Notes: generated from the letters alone by a model not told the origin. Numbered from the stretch's first letter, positions 53,930 through 62,908 are shown. The stretch is DNA of 64,000 bases from Halomicrobium zhouii (GCF_900114435.1 NZ_FOZK01000001.1:1459854-1523853), one strand, 5' to 3'. A program made the numbers and translations.

Positions 53930-55810
53930 ATGGCGGGTATGGCAGCGTCCGACAGCCCCGAATCGTCGACGCCGTCGGGCGAGCGGTCCCTCCCCGACTG
54001 GGCGCCCGACAGTGACGACGTCGTGCTCCTGGTGGCCGGCATCACCCTCCTCGCCCTCCTGGCCCGACTGGTCCTGCTGGGTGACCGAATCGCCCACTGG
54101 GACGAGGGGCGCGTCGCCTACTGGATCGTCCACTACCAGGAGACGGGGTCGTTCGCGTACCGGCGCATCATCCACGGTCCCTTCATCCAGCACGTCAACC
54201 GCTGGCTGTTCCCCATCTGGGGCGCCAACGACTTCACCATGCGCGTCCCCGTCGCCGTCGTCGGCGGCCTGTTGCCCCTCTCGGCGCTCCTCTTCCGCGA
54301 ACATCTCCGGCGCGTCGAGGTAGTCGCGATGGCCCTGTTCCTCTCTTTCAACCCCGTCCTGCTGTACTACTCGCGGTTCATGCGCAGCGACGTGCTCGTC
54401 GCGGCGTTCATGTTCGCCGCTTTCGGCTTCTTCGTCCGGTTCTACGACACGCGCCGGACGCGCTACCTCTACGCCGCGGCCGCGTTCGTCGCCTTCGGGT
54501 TCGCCTCGAAGGAGAACGCCGCGGTGTACGTCCTGACGTGGCTCGGCGCCGCCGGCCTGCTGGCCGACCAGGCGCTCTACCGGCCCCGAAACCACGCCAG
54601 TGGGTACGACCTCTTGCGCTCGAAAGCGAGGGGCGTCCGCGACCGCTTCGACTCCTCACGGGACGAGGTTCTCTCGTTCGTCCTCCACTACGCCAGCGAC
54701 ACCGCCTGGGCCCTGATACTCCTCTTCGGCCTCTTGCTGTTCTTCTACGCGCCGCGGGGCGCCGGGATGGAGGGAATCACGTACCCGCCCGCCGCCGCCG
54801 CGGAGGGGACCGTCGGCTTCTGGCAGGGCTTCGCCAGCCCGTCGAACTTCGTCGACATGGTGCAGGCCACCTGGAACCACTCCGCCGAGGAGTTCGGCAC
54901 GTGGTTCGAACGCTCGACCGAGGCGGGCGACGAGGGCCTCGCCGCGGTGTACGTGGACTTCTTCGACCAGTTCGTCCAGGTGATGATACAGAAGGCGGCG
55001 CCACTGACCGCCTTCGCCATCTTCGGGTTCGTCCTCGAGCGCTACGGCGCCGAGCGCTCGCGCAACCTCGTGATGTTCGCCGCCTACTGCGGCTTCGTCT
55101 CCGTGCTCGGCTACCCGCTCGGGACGGACATCTTCGGTGCCTGGCTCGTCGTCCACGCGCTGGTCCCCCTCTCCATCCCGGCCGCGGTCGGTCTCGCGCG
55201 CATCTTCGACTGGGGGTACGAGGCGTTCGTCCTCGACGACTCGGTGGGCGTCGCCATCGCCGCAGTCCTCCTGTTGCTCGTCGGAGCCCAGGTCGCCGCC
55301 GTCGCGGTGCCAGCGGTGTACGTCAACGACCAGTCCGACGACAACAACCTCGTCCAGTACGCCCAGCCGGGCGGCGACCCGCGCGCCGAACTCCAGACAA
55401 TCGGCGCCGTCGCGGACCGCGAAGGCAACGGGACAGACGTCCTCCTCTACTACGGCGAACAGGGCGACGCGTACGACGACAACCTCGCCTTCGTCAAGGA
55501 CGACCCGAACGACTGGGACTCCTCCTCGCTGGATACCAGGCCGCTGTGTGCGCGGTGGTACAACTCGCTGCCGTTCCCGTGGTACTTCGCCAAGGACGAC
55601 GTCCAGGTGAACTGTTCGCGCGAACGCGCGCAACTGGAGTCCAGAATCCAGTCGAACCCGCCGCCGGTGATCATCACCCAGGACGACGATACCACGGTGC
55701 CGACCGGTGCGCTCGAATCGTCCTACACCGGGACGACCTACGAGATGCGCGCCTGGGGCAAGGAGACGACGTTCTGGATTCACGAGGACGTCCAGACCGA
55801 GGGCGAGTAG
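53930..55810 (+). CDS. Agl23-type membrane protein (GT-C/PMT-like, TIGR03663 family)
   Basis: 626 residues, start ATG 53930 or 53939. About ten membrane helices lie between 32 and 455. The first extracellular loop has LGDRIAHWDEGRVAYW with the acidic pair expected of GT-C glycosyltransferases. RFMRSDVLVAAFMFAAFGFF and ASKENAAVYVLTW are family-like. A soluble C-terminal part (about 470-626) ends in IHEDVQTEGE. Haloferax Agl23 is described as associated with flippase activity for dolichol-linked glycans (family knowledge). An S-layer or N-glycosylation role is likely. Confidence 0.87.
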   Translation: MAGMAASDSPESSTPSGERSLPDWAPDSDDVVLLVAGITLLALLARLVLLGDRIAHWDEGRVAYWIVHYQETGSFAYRRIIHGPFIQHVNRWLFPIWGANDFTMRVPVAVVGGLLPLSALLFREHLRRVEVVAMALFLSFNPVLLYYSRFMRSDVLVAAFMFAAFGFFVRFYDTRRTRYLYAAAAFVAFGFASKENAAVYVLTWLGAAGLLADQALYRPRNHASGYDLLRSKARGVRDRFDSSRDEVLSFVLHYASDTAWALILLFGLLLFFYAPRGAGMEGITYPPAAAAEGTVGFWQGFASPSNFVDMVQATWNHSAEEFGTWFERSTEAGDEGLAAVYVDFFDQFVQVMIQKAAPLTAFAIFGFVLERYGAERSRNLVMFAAYCGFVSVLGYPLGTDIFGAWLVVHALVPLSIPAAVGLARIFDWGYEAFVLDDSVGVAIAAVLLLLVGAQVAAVAVPAVYVNDQSDDNNLVQYAQPGGDPRAELQTIGAVADREGNGTDVLLYYGEQGDAYDDNLAFVKDDPNDWDSSSLDTRPLCARWYNSLPFPWYFAKDDVQVNCSRERAQLESRIQSNPPPVIITQDDDTTVPTGALESSYTGTTYEMRAWGKETTFWIHEDVQTEGE

Positions 55811-55864
55811 TGACTTTCACCGACCTGACCAACCGGTTTTCACGCTGAACCGGCAATCCGGCAT

Positions 55865-55921
55865 CCTGGTGGACTGAAAGGGCGAGGCCATTTCCGGGAC
55901 CGGAAATGGCCGAGGGCTTTC
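55865..55921 (+). repeat. Modular repeat element, short copy C
   Basis: A 57-bp copy of the element at 47 kb. Left end GGACTGAAAGGGCGAGG (55871-55887) is preceded by CCTGGT, and right end CCGAGGGCTTTC is at 55910-55921 with GACGTGTT beyond, as in copy A. The core is reduced to a perfect 10-bp inverted repeat, CCATTTCCGG-GA-CCGGAAATGG. It sits in the 215-bp gap between the Agl23-like gene and purK. Confidence 0.8.
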
Positions 55922-56025
55922 GACGTGTTTGCGGGACCGTTTTCGAGCGCGACGTACGATCCCCCTGCAACGTTTCGCCGTCACGTGAGGCAACGTTTAA
56001 GCGCGCAGGTCGGAATCCGTCGCAC

Positions 56026-57204
56026 ATGACACTCTCCACACCGGGGCCGACGCTGGGCGTCGTCGGCGGCGGACAGCTCGGGCGGATGCTCGGCGAGGCT
56101 GCGGCGCCGCTGGGCGTCGAACTGGTCGTCACCGACCCGACGCCGGACCCGCCGGCTGCGCCGGTCGTCCGCGACGCCCTCGTCGGCGAGTTCGACGACG
56201 AGGCGACGTTCCGCGAGCTGGCGGAGCGGGCGGACGTGCTGACCTACGAGATCGAACTGGCCGACCCGGACGTGCTCGAACGCGTCGCCGAGGAGACCGG
56301 GACGCCGGTCCACCCGGACCCCGAGACGCTCAGGACCATCCAGGACAAACTCGTTCAGAAGCGCCGGTTGTCCGAGGCCGGCGTGCCGGTCCCGGAATTC
56401 CGGCAGGTGGATTCCGCGGACGACCTCCGCGAGGCCTGCGCGGAACTGGGCTATCCCGCGATGCTGAAAGCTCGCGAGGGCGGGTACGACGGTCGCGGCA
56501 ACGTCCCCGTCGAGTCGCCCGACGACGTCGAGGAAGCGTTCGTCGCCATCGACGGCCCGGCGATGGTCGAGGAGATGGTGGACTTCGAGCGCGAACTCGC
56601 GGTGATGGGCTGTCGCGGCGCGGACGGCGAGCGCGACACCTTCCCCGTCACCGAGACGGTTCACGAGGAAGAGATCCTGCGGGAGTCGGTCTCACCGCCG
56701 CGGACCGACGACGACGCCGTTCTGGACCGCGCACGTGAGGTCGTTCTGGAGGTCCTCGACGCGATGGACGGCCGCGGCGTCTTCGGCGTCGAACTGTTCG
56801 AGACGACGGACGGCGAGGTCCTCCTCAACGAGATCGCGCCCCGGCCACACAACTCGGGCCACTGGACCATCGAGGGCTGTCACACCTCTCAGTTCGAACA
56901 GCACGTCCGCGCCGTGATGGGCATGCCACTGGGAACGACGGAACGGCGCGCGCCGACGGTGTCGGCCAACATCCTGGGTGACGTCGAGGAGCGCCAGCCG
57001 GGGACCCTCTCCGGCGAGGAGTCGGTGCTGGCGACGCCGCGGGCGCACCTCCACTGGTACGGGAAACACGACGTCTACGAGCTGCGGAAGATGGGCCACG
57101 TGACCCTGGTGGACGGAGAAGACGGATCCGACGAGTCAGGCGGAATCGACGACTTGCTCGAGGAGATTCGGACGCTGCGAGACGAGCTGACCTTCCGGAA
57201 GTAG
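56026..57204 (+). CDS. purK: 5-(carboxyamino)imidazole ribonucleotide synthase
   Basis: 392 residues from ATG 56026 (MTLSTPGPTLGVVGGGQLG). LGVVGGGQLGRMLGEAAAPLG is a PurK hallmark. The ATP-grasp region includes LKAREGGYDGRGNV and FGVELFETTDGEVLLNEIAPRPHNSGH. It makes N5-CAIR from AIR, ATP and bicarbonate in purine synthesis. purE follows 100 bp downstream. The in-frame extension to 55906 runs through the repeat element and is rejected. Confidence 0.95.
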   Translation: MTLSTPGPTLGVVGGGQLGRMLGEAAAPLGVELVVTDPTPDPPAAPVVRDALVGEFDDEATFRELAERADVLTYEIELADPDVLERVAEETGTPVHPDPETLRTIQDKLVQKRRLSEAGVPVPEFRQVDSADDLREACAELGYPAMLKAREGGYDGRGNVPVESPDDVEEAFVAIDGPAMVEEMVDFERELAVMGCRGADGERDTFPVTETVHEEEILRESVSPPRTDDDAVLDRAREVVLEVLDAMDGRGVFGVELFETTDGEVLLNEIAPRPHNSGHWTIEGCHTSQFEQHVRAVMGMPLGTTERRAPTVSANILGDVEERQPGTLSGEESVLATPRAHLHWYGKHDVYELRKMGHVTLVDGEDGSDESGGIDDLLEEIRTLRDELTFRK

Positions 57205-57304
57205 CGCCCGTCGCAGACTGCCTTCGGTCCGCCCCGGACCCGAACTCGATTCTCGCGGCGATCGATCGCCCACACTTACGTCGGCGCCACGCAGAGGGCC
57301 AGAC

Positions 57305-57955
57305 ATGACCAACGCCGACTCGGTGCAATCGCTGATCGACCAGCTCCACGACGAGGCGGAGATGGACCTGCCCAGCGAGGAGACGCCCGACGTGGGAATC
57401 GTGATGGGGTCGGATTCTGACCTCCCGACGATGGCGGGCGGGAAGGGCAAGCGGCCGGGCGCGTACGACGCGCTCACGGACGAACTCGGATTCGCGGAAC
57501 AGACCGACTACGGGGACGCGCCTGACGCGCAGTTCACCTTCGAGACGTTCGTCGTCTCCGCCCACCGGACGCCGGAGCTAATGTACGCATACGCGGAGAC
57601 CGCCGAGGACCGCGGAATCGACGTGCTCATCGCCGGTGCTGGCGGGAAGAGTGCGGACCTGCCCAACATGACCGCGAGCATCGCCTACCCGCTGCCGGTC
57701 ATCGGCGTCCCGGTCCAGGAGAAGTCCGTCGACAGCGTCATCGGCATGCCCCAGGGCGCGCCGATAACCGCCGTCGACGCGGGCAAGTCGTTCAACGCGG
57801 CGCTGACGGCGGGCCAGATTCTCGCGCGTCAGTACCCCGAACTGCGTGAACGACTGCAGGCCTACCACGACGACCTGCAGGAGGCAGTCGGCGACGTCTC
57901 GCGAGACCTCCACGAGCTGGGGACACCGGGATTCAAGGACGAGTACTGGGAGTGA
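57305..57955 (+). CDS. purE: 5-(carboxyamino)imidazole ribonucleotide mutase
   Basis: 216 residues, longer than typical bacterial PurE (~165). GIVMGSDSDLPTM, SAHRTPELMYAYAE, AGAGGKSADLPNM and PVIGVPVQ are family motifs. Extra residues come from an N-terminal extension of about 25 and an insertion of about 25 at 53-80 (GGKGKRPGAYDALTDELGFA). PurE turns N5-CAIR into CAIR. It is in series with purK, which fits class I PurE. Confidence 0.93.
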   Translation: MTNADSVQSLIDQLHDEAEMDLPSEETPDVGIVMGSDSDLPTMAGGKGKRPGAYDALTDELGFAEQTDYGDAPDAQFTFETFVVSAHRTPELMYAYAETAEDRGIDVLIAGAGGKSADLPNMTASIAYPLPVIGVPVQEKSVDSVIGMPQGAPITAVDAGKSFNAALTAGQILARQYPELRERLQAYHDDLQEAVGDVSRDLHELGTPGFKDEYWE

Positions 57956-58040
57956 CGCTGGTCCCCTCCCGTCTGGAACCCCGGATCGCGCGAGTGAAGC
58001 GCGCTCTGTCCTCCTGACGGGGTCTATCCGCGTTGGGATG

Positions 58041-58050
58041 GGCTTATCTG
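58041..58050 (+). promoter_or_regulatory. TATA box for the winged-helix regulator gene
   Basis: GGCTTATCTG lies 36 bases before the ATG at 58082, giving a leader of only about 10-15 nt. Confidence 0.45.
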
Positions 58051-58081
58051 TCTCACGTCCGTTTGATTAGCCGATCGCACG

Positions 58082-58474
58082 ATGTCTGAACACTCGGCCG
58101 ACGCGACCGGACCGGCTTCGTCCGATTCGTTCGAACGCTCGCATGCGACGGCGCTCGACGCGACGTTCGACGTCCTGTCGAATCGCCGCCGGCGAGAGGC
58201 CTTTCGTTGCCTGGCGGCGCACGACGAACCGATGGCGCTCGCCGACCTGGCGGACGAAGTCGCGGTCGCCGAACGCGGAGCGCCCATCACCGACATCTCC
58301 GCGGAGGTAGTCAAGCACGTCTACGTTACGTTGTATCACAGCCACGTTCCCAGTCTGGAGAACGCTGGCTTCGTCCGGTACGACCAGGAGCGCGACCTCG
58401 TGACGCTGACGCAGGATCGGCCGGACCTCGACCGGTTCGACGCGACCGCCGTTCAGACAGATCGGAAATCCTGA
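58082..58474 (+). CDS. Small winged-helix protein (haloarchaeal DUF7344-like)
   Basis: 130 residues. TFDVLSNRRRREAFRCLAAHDE opens a winged HTH, followed by ALADLADEVAVAERG, VVKHVYVTLYHSHVPSLENAG and FVRYDQERDLVTL. The pattern LSNxRRR...LADLAxEVA...LYHxHxPxLExAGxVxYD is typical of many haloarchaeal regulators. It sits just upstream of the nuo operon, in the same direction, so local control is possible. Confidence 0.85.
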   Translation: MSEHSADATGPASSDSFERSHATALDATFDVLSNRRRREAFRCLAAHDEPMALADLADEVAVAERGAPITDISAEVVKHVYVTLYHSHVPSLENAGFVRYDQERDLVTLTQDRPDLDRFDATAVQTDRKS

Positions 58475-58513
58475 AAAACCGGCGCGACGGTCGGCGAGCG
58501 CAACAATCAACCC

Positions 58514-58520
58514 TTATATG
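58514..58520 (+). promoter_or_regulatory. TATA box of the nuo operon
   Basis: TTATATG within CCCTTATATGC lies 39 bases before the nuoA ATG at 58559, giving a leader of about 15 nt. A GTTAGGAG sequence near 58545 is a possible ribosome binding site. Confidence 0.6.
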
Positions 58521-58558
58521 CAAGTGTTCCCAACCCCAGAACGTTAGGAGATTTCGGA

Positions 58559-58972
58559 ATGAGTAATCCATGGATCGCGATCGGCGCGCTCGCGCTCGTA
58601 GGGGTTCTCATCCCAGTGGGGATGATGGCCGCGTCCTACCTCCTGCGGCCGAGCGTCCCGGAACAAGGAAAGAGCGCCACCTACGAGAGCGGTGAGGTCC
58701 CGACCGGCAGCAGCACCAAGATTCAGTTCAACATCCAGTACTACATGGTCGCGCTGCTGTTCGTCGTCTTCGACATCGAGACCGTCCTGATATTCCCGTG
58801 GACGGTCGTCTACCGCGACGTCGTCGCGAACGTGGGACTCGCCGAGGCTCTGTATCCCATGCTCGTCTTCGTCGGGATACTCGTCGTCGGTCTCGCGTGG
58901 GCGTGGCGCAATGGAGCAGTGAAGTGGGTGCGGAGCCCGCGTGCCAGTCGGCAACTCGACCACAAACCATGA
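58559..58972 (+). CDS. nuoA: NADH-quinone oxidoreductase subunit A
   Basis: 137 residues. There are three membrane helices and the conserved acidic loop KIQFNIQYYMVALLFVVFDIETV (shown in part: FVVFDIETV) near 73-82. The sequence YESGEVPTGS and the C-terminal ALYPMLVFVGILVVGLAWAW are typical. First gene of the operon; its stop overlaps the nuoB start (ATGA 58969-58972). In haloarchaea the Nuo complex lacks NuoEFG, and the electron donor is uncertain (general knowledge). Confidence 0.94.
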   Translation: MSNPWIAIGALALVGVLIPVGMMAASYLLRPSVPEQGKSATYESGEVPTGSSTKIQFNIQYYMVALLFVVFDIETVLIFPWTVVYRDVVANVGLAEALYPMLVFVGILVVGLAWAWRNGAVKWVRSPRASRQLDHKP

Positions 58973-59658
58973 GTAGTGACCAAACGAAGCTGGCGGACGC
59001 ACAGTCTACGCAGGAGGCCCGAATGGGTTCGGGCGCCGACGACCGCTTCAACTCGAAACTGCGGGAAGCGTTCGGCTCGACGCCGTTCATCCTCACCAAG
59101 TTCGACAAGTTCATGAACTGGGTGCGGGGCTCCTCGATGTTCATGTTGCAGTTCGGGATCGCCTGCTGCAGCATCGAGATGATCCACACGTACGCCATCA
59201 AGCACGACCTCGACCGCTTCGGCGCCGGCGTCCCGCGTGCCTCGCCGCGCCAGGCGGACGTGATCATCGTCCCGGGGACCATCGTCTCGAAGTTCGCCCC
59301 GCGGATGAAGCGCGTCTACGACCAGATGCCCGAGCCCAAGTTCGTCGTCTCGATGGGCTCGTGTACGGTCTCCGGCGGTCCGTTCCAGGAGGGGTACAAC
59401 GTCGTCAAGGGCGCCGAAGAGGTCATCCCGTGTGACATCCACGTCCCCGGCTGCCCGCCCCGTCCCGAGGCGCTCATCTACGGCGTCGCCAAGCTCCAGG
59501 AGCGCATCGCCGAGGGCGAGTCCTCGCCCGTCACCGTCAAGCCCTACGAACTGGAGCAGTTCGGTGACCTCGAGCAGGACGAACTCGTCCAGAAGCTCGC
59601 CGACCAGATTGACGAGGAGGACCTCGTCATGCGTTACAACTGGGGGGACTCGCCGTGA
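58969..59658 (+). CDS. nuoB: NADH-quinone oxidoreductase subunit B
   Basis: 229 residues from ATG 58969. The N2 [4Fe-4S] ligands are in FGIACCSIEM (two adjacent Cys), SMGSCTVSGG and VPGCPPRPEAL. A hydrophilic N-terminal extension of about 35 residues is acidic, as often in haloarchaea. The stop overlaps the nuoCD start (59655). Confidence 0.95.
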   Translation: MSSDQTKLADAQSTQEARMGSGADDRFNSKLREAFGSTPFILTKFDKFMNWVRGSSMFMLQFGIACCSIEMIHTYAIKHDLDRFGAGVPRASPRQADVIIVPGTIVSKFAPRMKRVYDQMPEPKFVVSMGSCTVSGGPFQEGYNVVKGAEEVIPCDIHVPGCPPRPEALIYGVAKLQERIAEGESSPVTVKPYELEQFGDLEQDELVQKLADQIDEEDLVMRYNWGDSP

Positions 59659-61334
59659 GTCTCGAAAAAAGGACGCCGGTCGTCGACGACGTCGGCGTCA
59701 CCGAGGACGGCGTCGACTACGACGCGCTCGCCGACCTGCTCGGGGATTCGGTCATCGACCGGGAGGAGCACGTCAACGCCGACGGGTTCGTCATCCGGCC
59801 GGACGACGTCCAGTCGGTCCTCCGCACGCTCAAGGAGGACGCCGGCTTCGACCACTGTTCCTGCGTCACCGCGCAGGACTACGACGACCGGTACGAGTCT
59901 ATCTACCACCTGAAGAAGTACCGGGACCCGACCCAGGAGGTCTCCGTCGTCGTCCCGACGCCGAAGGAGGACCCGCGCCACCAGACCGGCTCCGAAGTGT
60001 ACGAGACCGCGAACTGGCACGAGCGCGAGGCCTACGACCTGGTCGGCATCGAGTACGACGACCACCCGGACCTGCGACGCATCCTCCTGCCCGAGACCTG
60101 GCAGGGCCACCCGCTGTCCGGTGACTTCAACCAGGACCAGCCACAGATCGTCTCGCTGCGCGAGCACGCGAACCCGTTGCAGGACGACAAACAGAGCCCG
60201 GACGACCCGGACACGATGTTCATCAATATCGGTCCGCACCACCCGGCGACCCACGGCGTCCTGCACGTCAAGACGGTGCTCGACGGTGAGCAGATCGTCG
60301 ACATCGATCCCGACATCGGCTACCTCCACCGCTGCGAGGAGCAGATGTGTCAGCAGGGCACCTACCGCCACCAGATAATGCCGTATCCCGACCGCTGGGA
60401 CTACATCTCGGCCGGCATCCTCAACGAGTGGGCATACGCGCGCGCGGCCGAGGACCTGGCCGACATCGAGGTGCCGGAGTACGCACAGGTCATCCGGACG
60501 ATGTCCGCCGAGATGTGTCGCATCGCGAGTCACTCCCTCGCGCTGGCGACGTTCGCGCTGGACGTCTTCGGCGACTTCACCGCCGTCTTCCAGTACGGTA
60601 TCCGCGACCGCGAGATTGTCCAGGATCTCCTGGAGGACCTGACCGGCCAGCGGCTGATGTTCAACTACCTCCGCCTCGGCGGGGTCGCCTGGGACCTGCC
60701 CGAACCCCGCGAGGAGTACTTCGAGAAGATCCGGGACTTCCTGGAGGACCTCCCGGAGAAACTCGCGGAGTACCACGACCTCGTGACGGGCAACGAGATC
60801 TTCCAGATGCGCTGTGTCGACACGGGGATCCTCACGCCCGAGATGGTCAAGGACTACGGCGCGACCGGACCGGTCGCTCGCGGTTCGGGCGTCGACTACG
60901 ACCTCCGTCGCGACGACCCCTACGGCTACTACGACGAACTCGACTGGGACGTCGTCACGGAGGACGGTTGCGACAACTTCTCGCGGGTGCTCGTGCGCCT
61001 GCGCGAACTCGAGGAGTCGGCTCGCATCATCGAACAGTGCGTCGACCTGCTCGAAGAGTGGCCCGAAGACGACCGCACCATCCAGGCCAACGTCCCGCGG
61101 ACGCTCAAGCCCGACCCGGATCGGGAGATCTACCGTGCGGTCGAGGGCGCGAAGGGCGAACTCGGCATCTACATCCGCTCGGACGGCACCGACAAGCCGG
61201 CGCGGTTCAAGATCCGGAGCCCCTGTTTCAGCAACCTCCAGTCGCTGGCGGAGATGTCCGAGGGCGAGTACATCCCGGACATGATCGCCTCGCTGGGTAG
61301 CCTCGACATCGTCCTCGGGGAGGTGGACCGGTAA
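59655..61334 (+). CDS. nuoCD: NADH-quinone oxidoreductase subunits C and D, fused
   Basis: 559 residues, starting at GTG 59655. Residues about 35-185 are the NuoC (30 kDa) part: HEREAYDLVGIEYDDHPDLRR and LPETWQGHPL. Residues about 195-559 are NuoD (49 kDa): NIGPHHPATHGVLHVK, IGYLHRCEEQMCQQG, CRIASHSLALATFALDVFG. The C-D fusion is known in several lineages. The end overlaps the nuoH start by one base. Confidence 0.95.
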   Translation: MSLEKRTPVVDDVGVTEDGVDYDALADLLGDSVIDREEHVNADGFVIRPDDVQSVLRTLKEDAGFDHCSCVTAQDYDDRYESIYHLKKYRDPTQEVSVVVPTPKEDPRHQTGSEVYETANWHEREAYDLVGIEYDDHPDLRRILLPETWQGHPLSGDFNQDQPQIVSLREHANPLQDDKQSPDDPDTMFINIGPHHPATHGVLHVKTVLDGEQIVDIDPDIGYLHRCEEQMCQQGTYRHQIMPYPDRWDYISAGILNEWAYARAAEDLADIEVPEYAQVIRTMSAEMCRIASHSLALATFALDVFGDFTAVFQYGIRDREIVQDLLEDLTGQRLMFNYLRLGGVAWDLPEPREEYFEKIRDFLEDLPEKLAEYHDLVTGNEIFQMRCVDTGILTPEMVKDYGATGPVARGSGVDYDLRRDDPYGYYDELDWDVVTEDGCDNFSRVLVRLRELEESARIIEQCVDLLEEWPEDDRTIQANVPRTLKPDPDREIYRAVEGAKGELGIYIRSDGTDKPARFKIRSPCFSNLQSLAEMSEGEYIPDMIASLGSLDIVLGEVDR

Positions 61335-62389
61335 TGCAGTCCGAGACGCCGCTGCCGTCGGCGCTGGCCGAGCTGCTCGGGCTCGACCCGTCGAACCCGC
61401 TCGTCATCTTCGTGATGGCGCTTATCGCGTCGTTCGCGGTCGCCTCGGGCTTGCTCACCCTGGTCGCCGTCTCCGGTATCTGGGGCAAGCGAAAGATCAC
61501 GGCGGCCTTTACCGACCGCATCGCCGTCAACCGGCACGGTCCGATGGGGCTGCTCATCATCCCGGCCGACGCGCTCCGGCTCCTCTCGAAGGAGCTCATC
61601 ATCCCCGAGGGCGTCGACCGGCCCGCGTGGGACCTGGGGCCGCTCATCATGGTGTTCTCGGCGCTCGCCGGGTTCGCCGTCATCCCGATGGGCAACGGCA
61701 TCCAGATCGCCGACCCCGAGGTCGGCCTCGCGTACGTGTTCGCGATGGCCTCCGTCGCCTCGCTCGGCCTCGTGATGGCCGGCTACTCGTCGAACAACAA
61801 GTACTCGTTCCTCGGCGGTCTGCGCGCGGTCGCGCAGAACCTCGCCTACGAGATTCCGCTCATCCTGACCGGGATGTCGGTCGTCATCTTCGCGGGCTCG
61901 CTCCGGATGAGCACGATCGTCGCCGAACAGGCCGACACGCTGATCGCGCTCGGTCCGGTCGCGATCCCGCAGTGGTACGCGTTCGTGAACCCGTTCGCGT
62001 TCGTCCTGTTCATGGTCGCGAACCTCGCGGAGGTCGGCCGGAACCCCTTCGACATCCCCGAGGCGCCGACCGAGATCGTCGCCGGCTGGCAGACCGAGTA
62101 CTCCTCGGTGTACTTCGTGCTGGCGTACCTCTCCGAGTTCATCCACATCTTCCTCGGCGGGGCTATCATCGCCACCATCTTCCTCGGCGGTCCGGCGGGC
62201 CCGGTGCTCCCGGGCATCGTCTGGTTCCTGATCAAGATAATGGCGGTGTACCTGTTCACCCAGTGGGCCCGCTCGGCGGTCCCCCGGGTGCGCATCGACC
62301 AGCTCATCGAGATCGGCTGGAAGGGGATGCTCGTGCTCTCCTTCGCCAATCTCGTCCTCACGGCGATCATCGTCGGGGTGATCGCATGA
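61334..62389 (+). CDS. nuoH: NADH-quinone oxidoreductase subunit H
   Basis: 351 residues, about eight membrane helices. EVGRNPFDIPEAPTEIVAGW is the family motif, and WARSAVPRVRIDQLIEIGWK is near the C-terminus. NuoH forms the quinone-access chamber and links the redox arm to the membrane arm. Its TGA overlaps the ATG of a 19-codon ORF (62386-62389). Confidence 0.95.
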   Translation: MQSETPLPSALAELLGLDPSNPLVIFVMALIASFAVASGLLTLVAVSGIWGKRKITAAFTDRIAVNRHGPMGLLIIPADALRLLSKELIIPEGVDRPAWDLGPLIMVFSALAGFAVIPMGNGIQIADPEVGLAYVFAMASVASLGLVMAGYSSNNKYSFLGGLRAVAQNLAYEIPLILTGMSVVIFAGSLRMSTIVAEQADTLIALGPVAIPQWYAFVNPFAFVLFMVANLAEVGRNPFDIPEAPTEIVAGWQTEYSSVYFVLAYLSEFIHIFLGGAIIATIFLGGPAGPVLPGIVWFLIKIMAVYLFTQWARSAVPRVRIDQLIEIGWKGMLVLSFANLVLTAIIVGVIA

Positions 62390-62445
62390 GTTACCGACTC
62401 CCGTCGGTGCTCTCGACTGCGGCAATCCGAGGTGACCTACAATGA
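62386..62445 (+). CDS. 19-residue ORF telescoped between nuoH and nuoI
   Basis: ATG 62386 overlaps the nuoH stop (ATGA), and its TGA (62443-62445) overlaps the nuoI ATG (62442). The peptide is MSYRLPSVLSTAAIRGDLQ. Both junctions have the 4-base overlap used for coupling elsewhere in this operon. It may be translated only to hand ribosomes from nuoH to nuoI, or make a real micro-protein. Too short for a family call. Confidence 0.5.
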   Translation: MSYRLPSVLSTAAIRGDLQ

Positions 62446-62903
62446 TCGGCGTCCTCAAATCGATGGCCACGACGATGAAGCACGCACTGGACGGGGAGAC
62501 GTTCACGGTGGAGTACCCTGACGTCGCGCCCGAAGTGAGCCCGCGGTTCCGCGGGGTCCACAAGTTCAGCCAGGAGCGGTGTATCTGGTGTCGCCAGTGC
62601 GAGAACGTCTGTCCGAACAACACGATCCAGATCGTGACGGACGAACAGCGCAACGGCGAGCAGTACAACCTCCACGTCGGCCAGTGCATCTACTGCCGAC
62701 TGTGCGAGGAGGTCTGTCCCGTCGACGCCATCATCCTGACGCAGAACTTCGAGTTCACCGCGGACACGAAGGACGACTTCGCGTACAACAAGGAACAGCT
62801 GAAGAACGTTCCCTGGTACAAGGACATCGACCCGCTCGCGTCGCGCGAACCGGACCGCGGTGTCTGGATCGGTGAAGGGGAAGGCGAAGTCGACTATCAG
62901 TAA
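62442..62903 (+). CDS. nuoI: NADH-quinone oxidoreductase subunit I
   Basis: 153 residues. Two [4Fe-4S] motifs are visible: CIWCRQCENVCPNN and CIYCRLCEEVCPVD. It carries electrons through clusters N6a/N6b to NuoB. The C-terminus ends EGEGEVDYQ. A terminator-like hairpin follows at once. Confidence 0.95.
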   Translation: MIGVLKSMATTMKHALDGETFTVEYPDVAPEVSPRFRGVHKFSQERCIWCRQCENVCPNNTIQIVTDEQRNGEQYNLHVGQCIYCRLCEEVCPVDAIILTQNFEFTADTKDDFAYNKEQLKNVPWYKDIDPLASREPDRGVWIGEGEGEVDYQ

Positions 62904-62908
62904 CCGTT

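Noticed and set aside
47034-55921. The modular repeat considered as CRISPR repeats
   Set aside because: Only three copies, on both strands, kilobases apart, with no regular spacers or cas genes.
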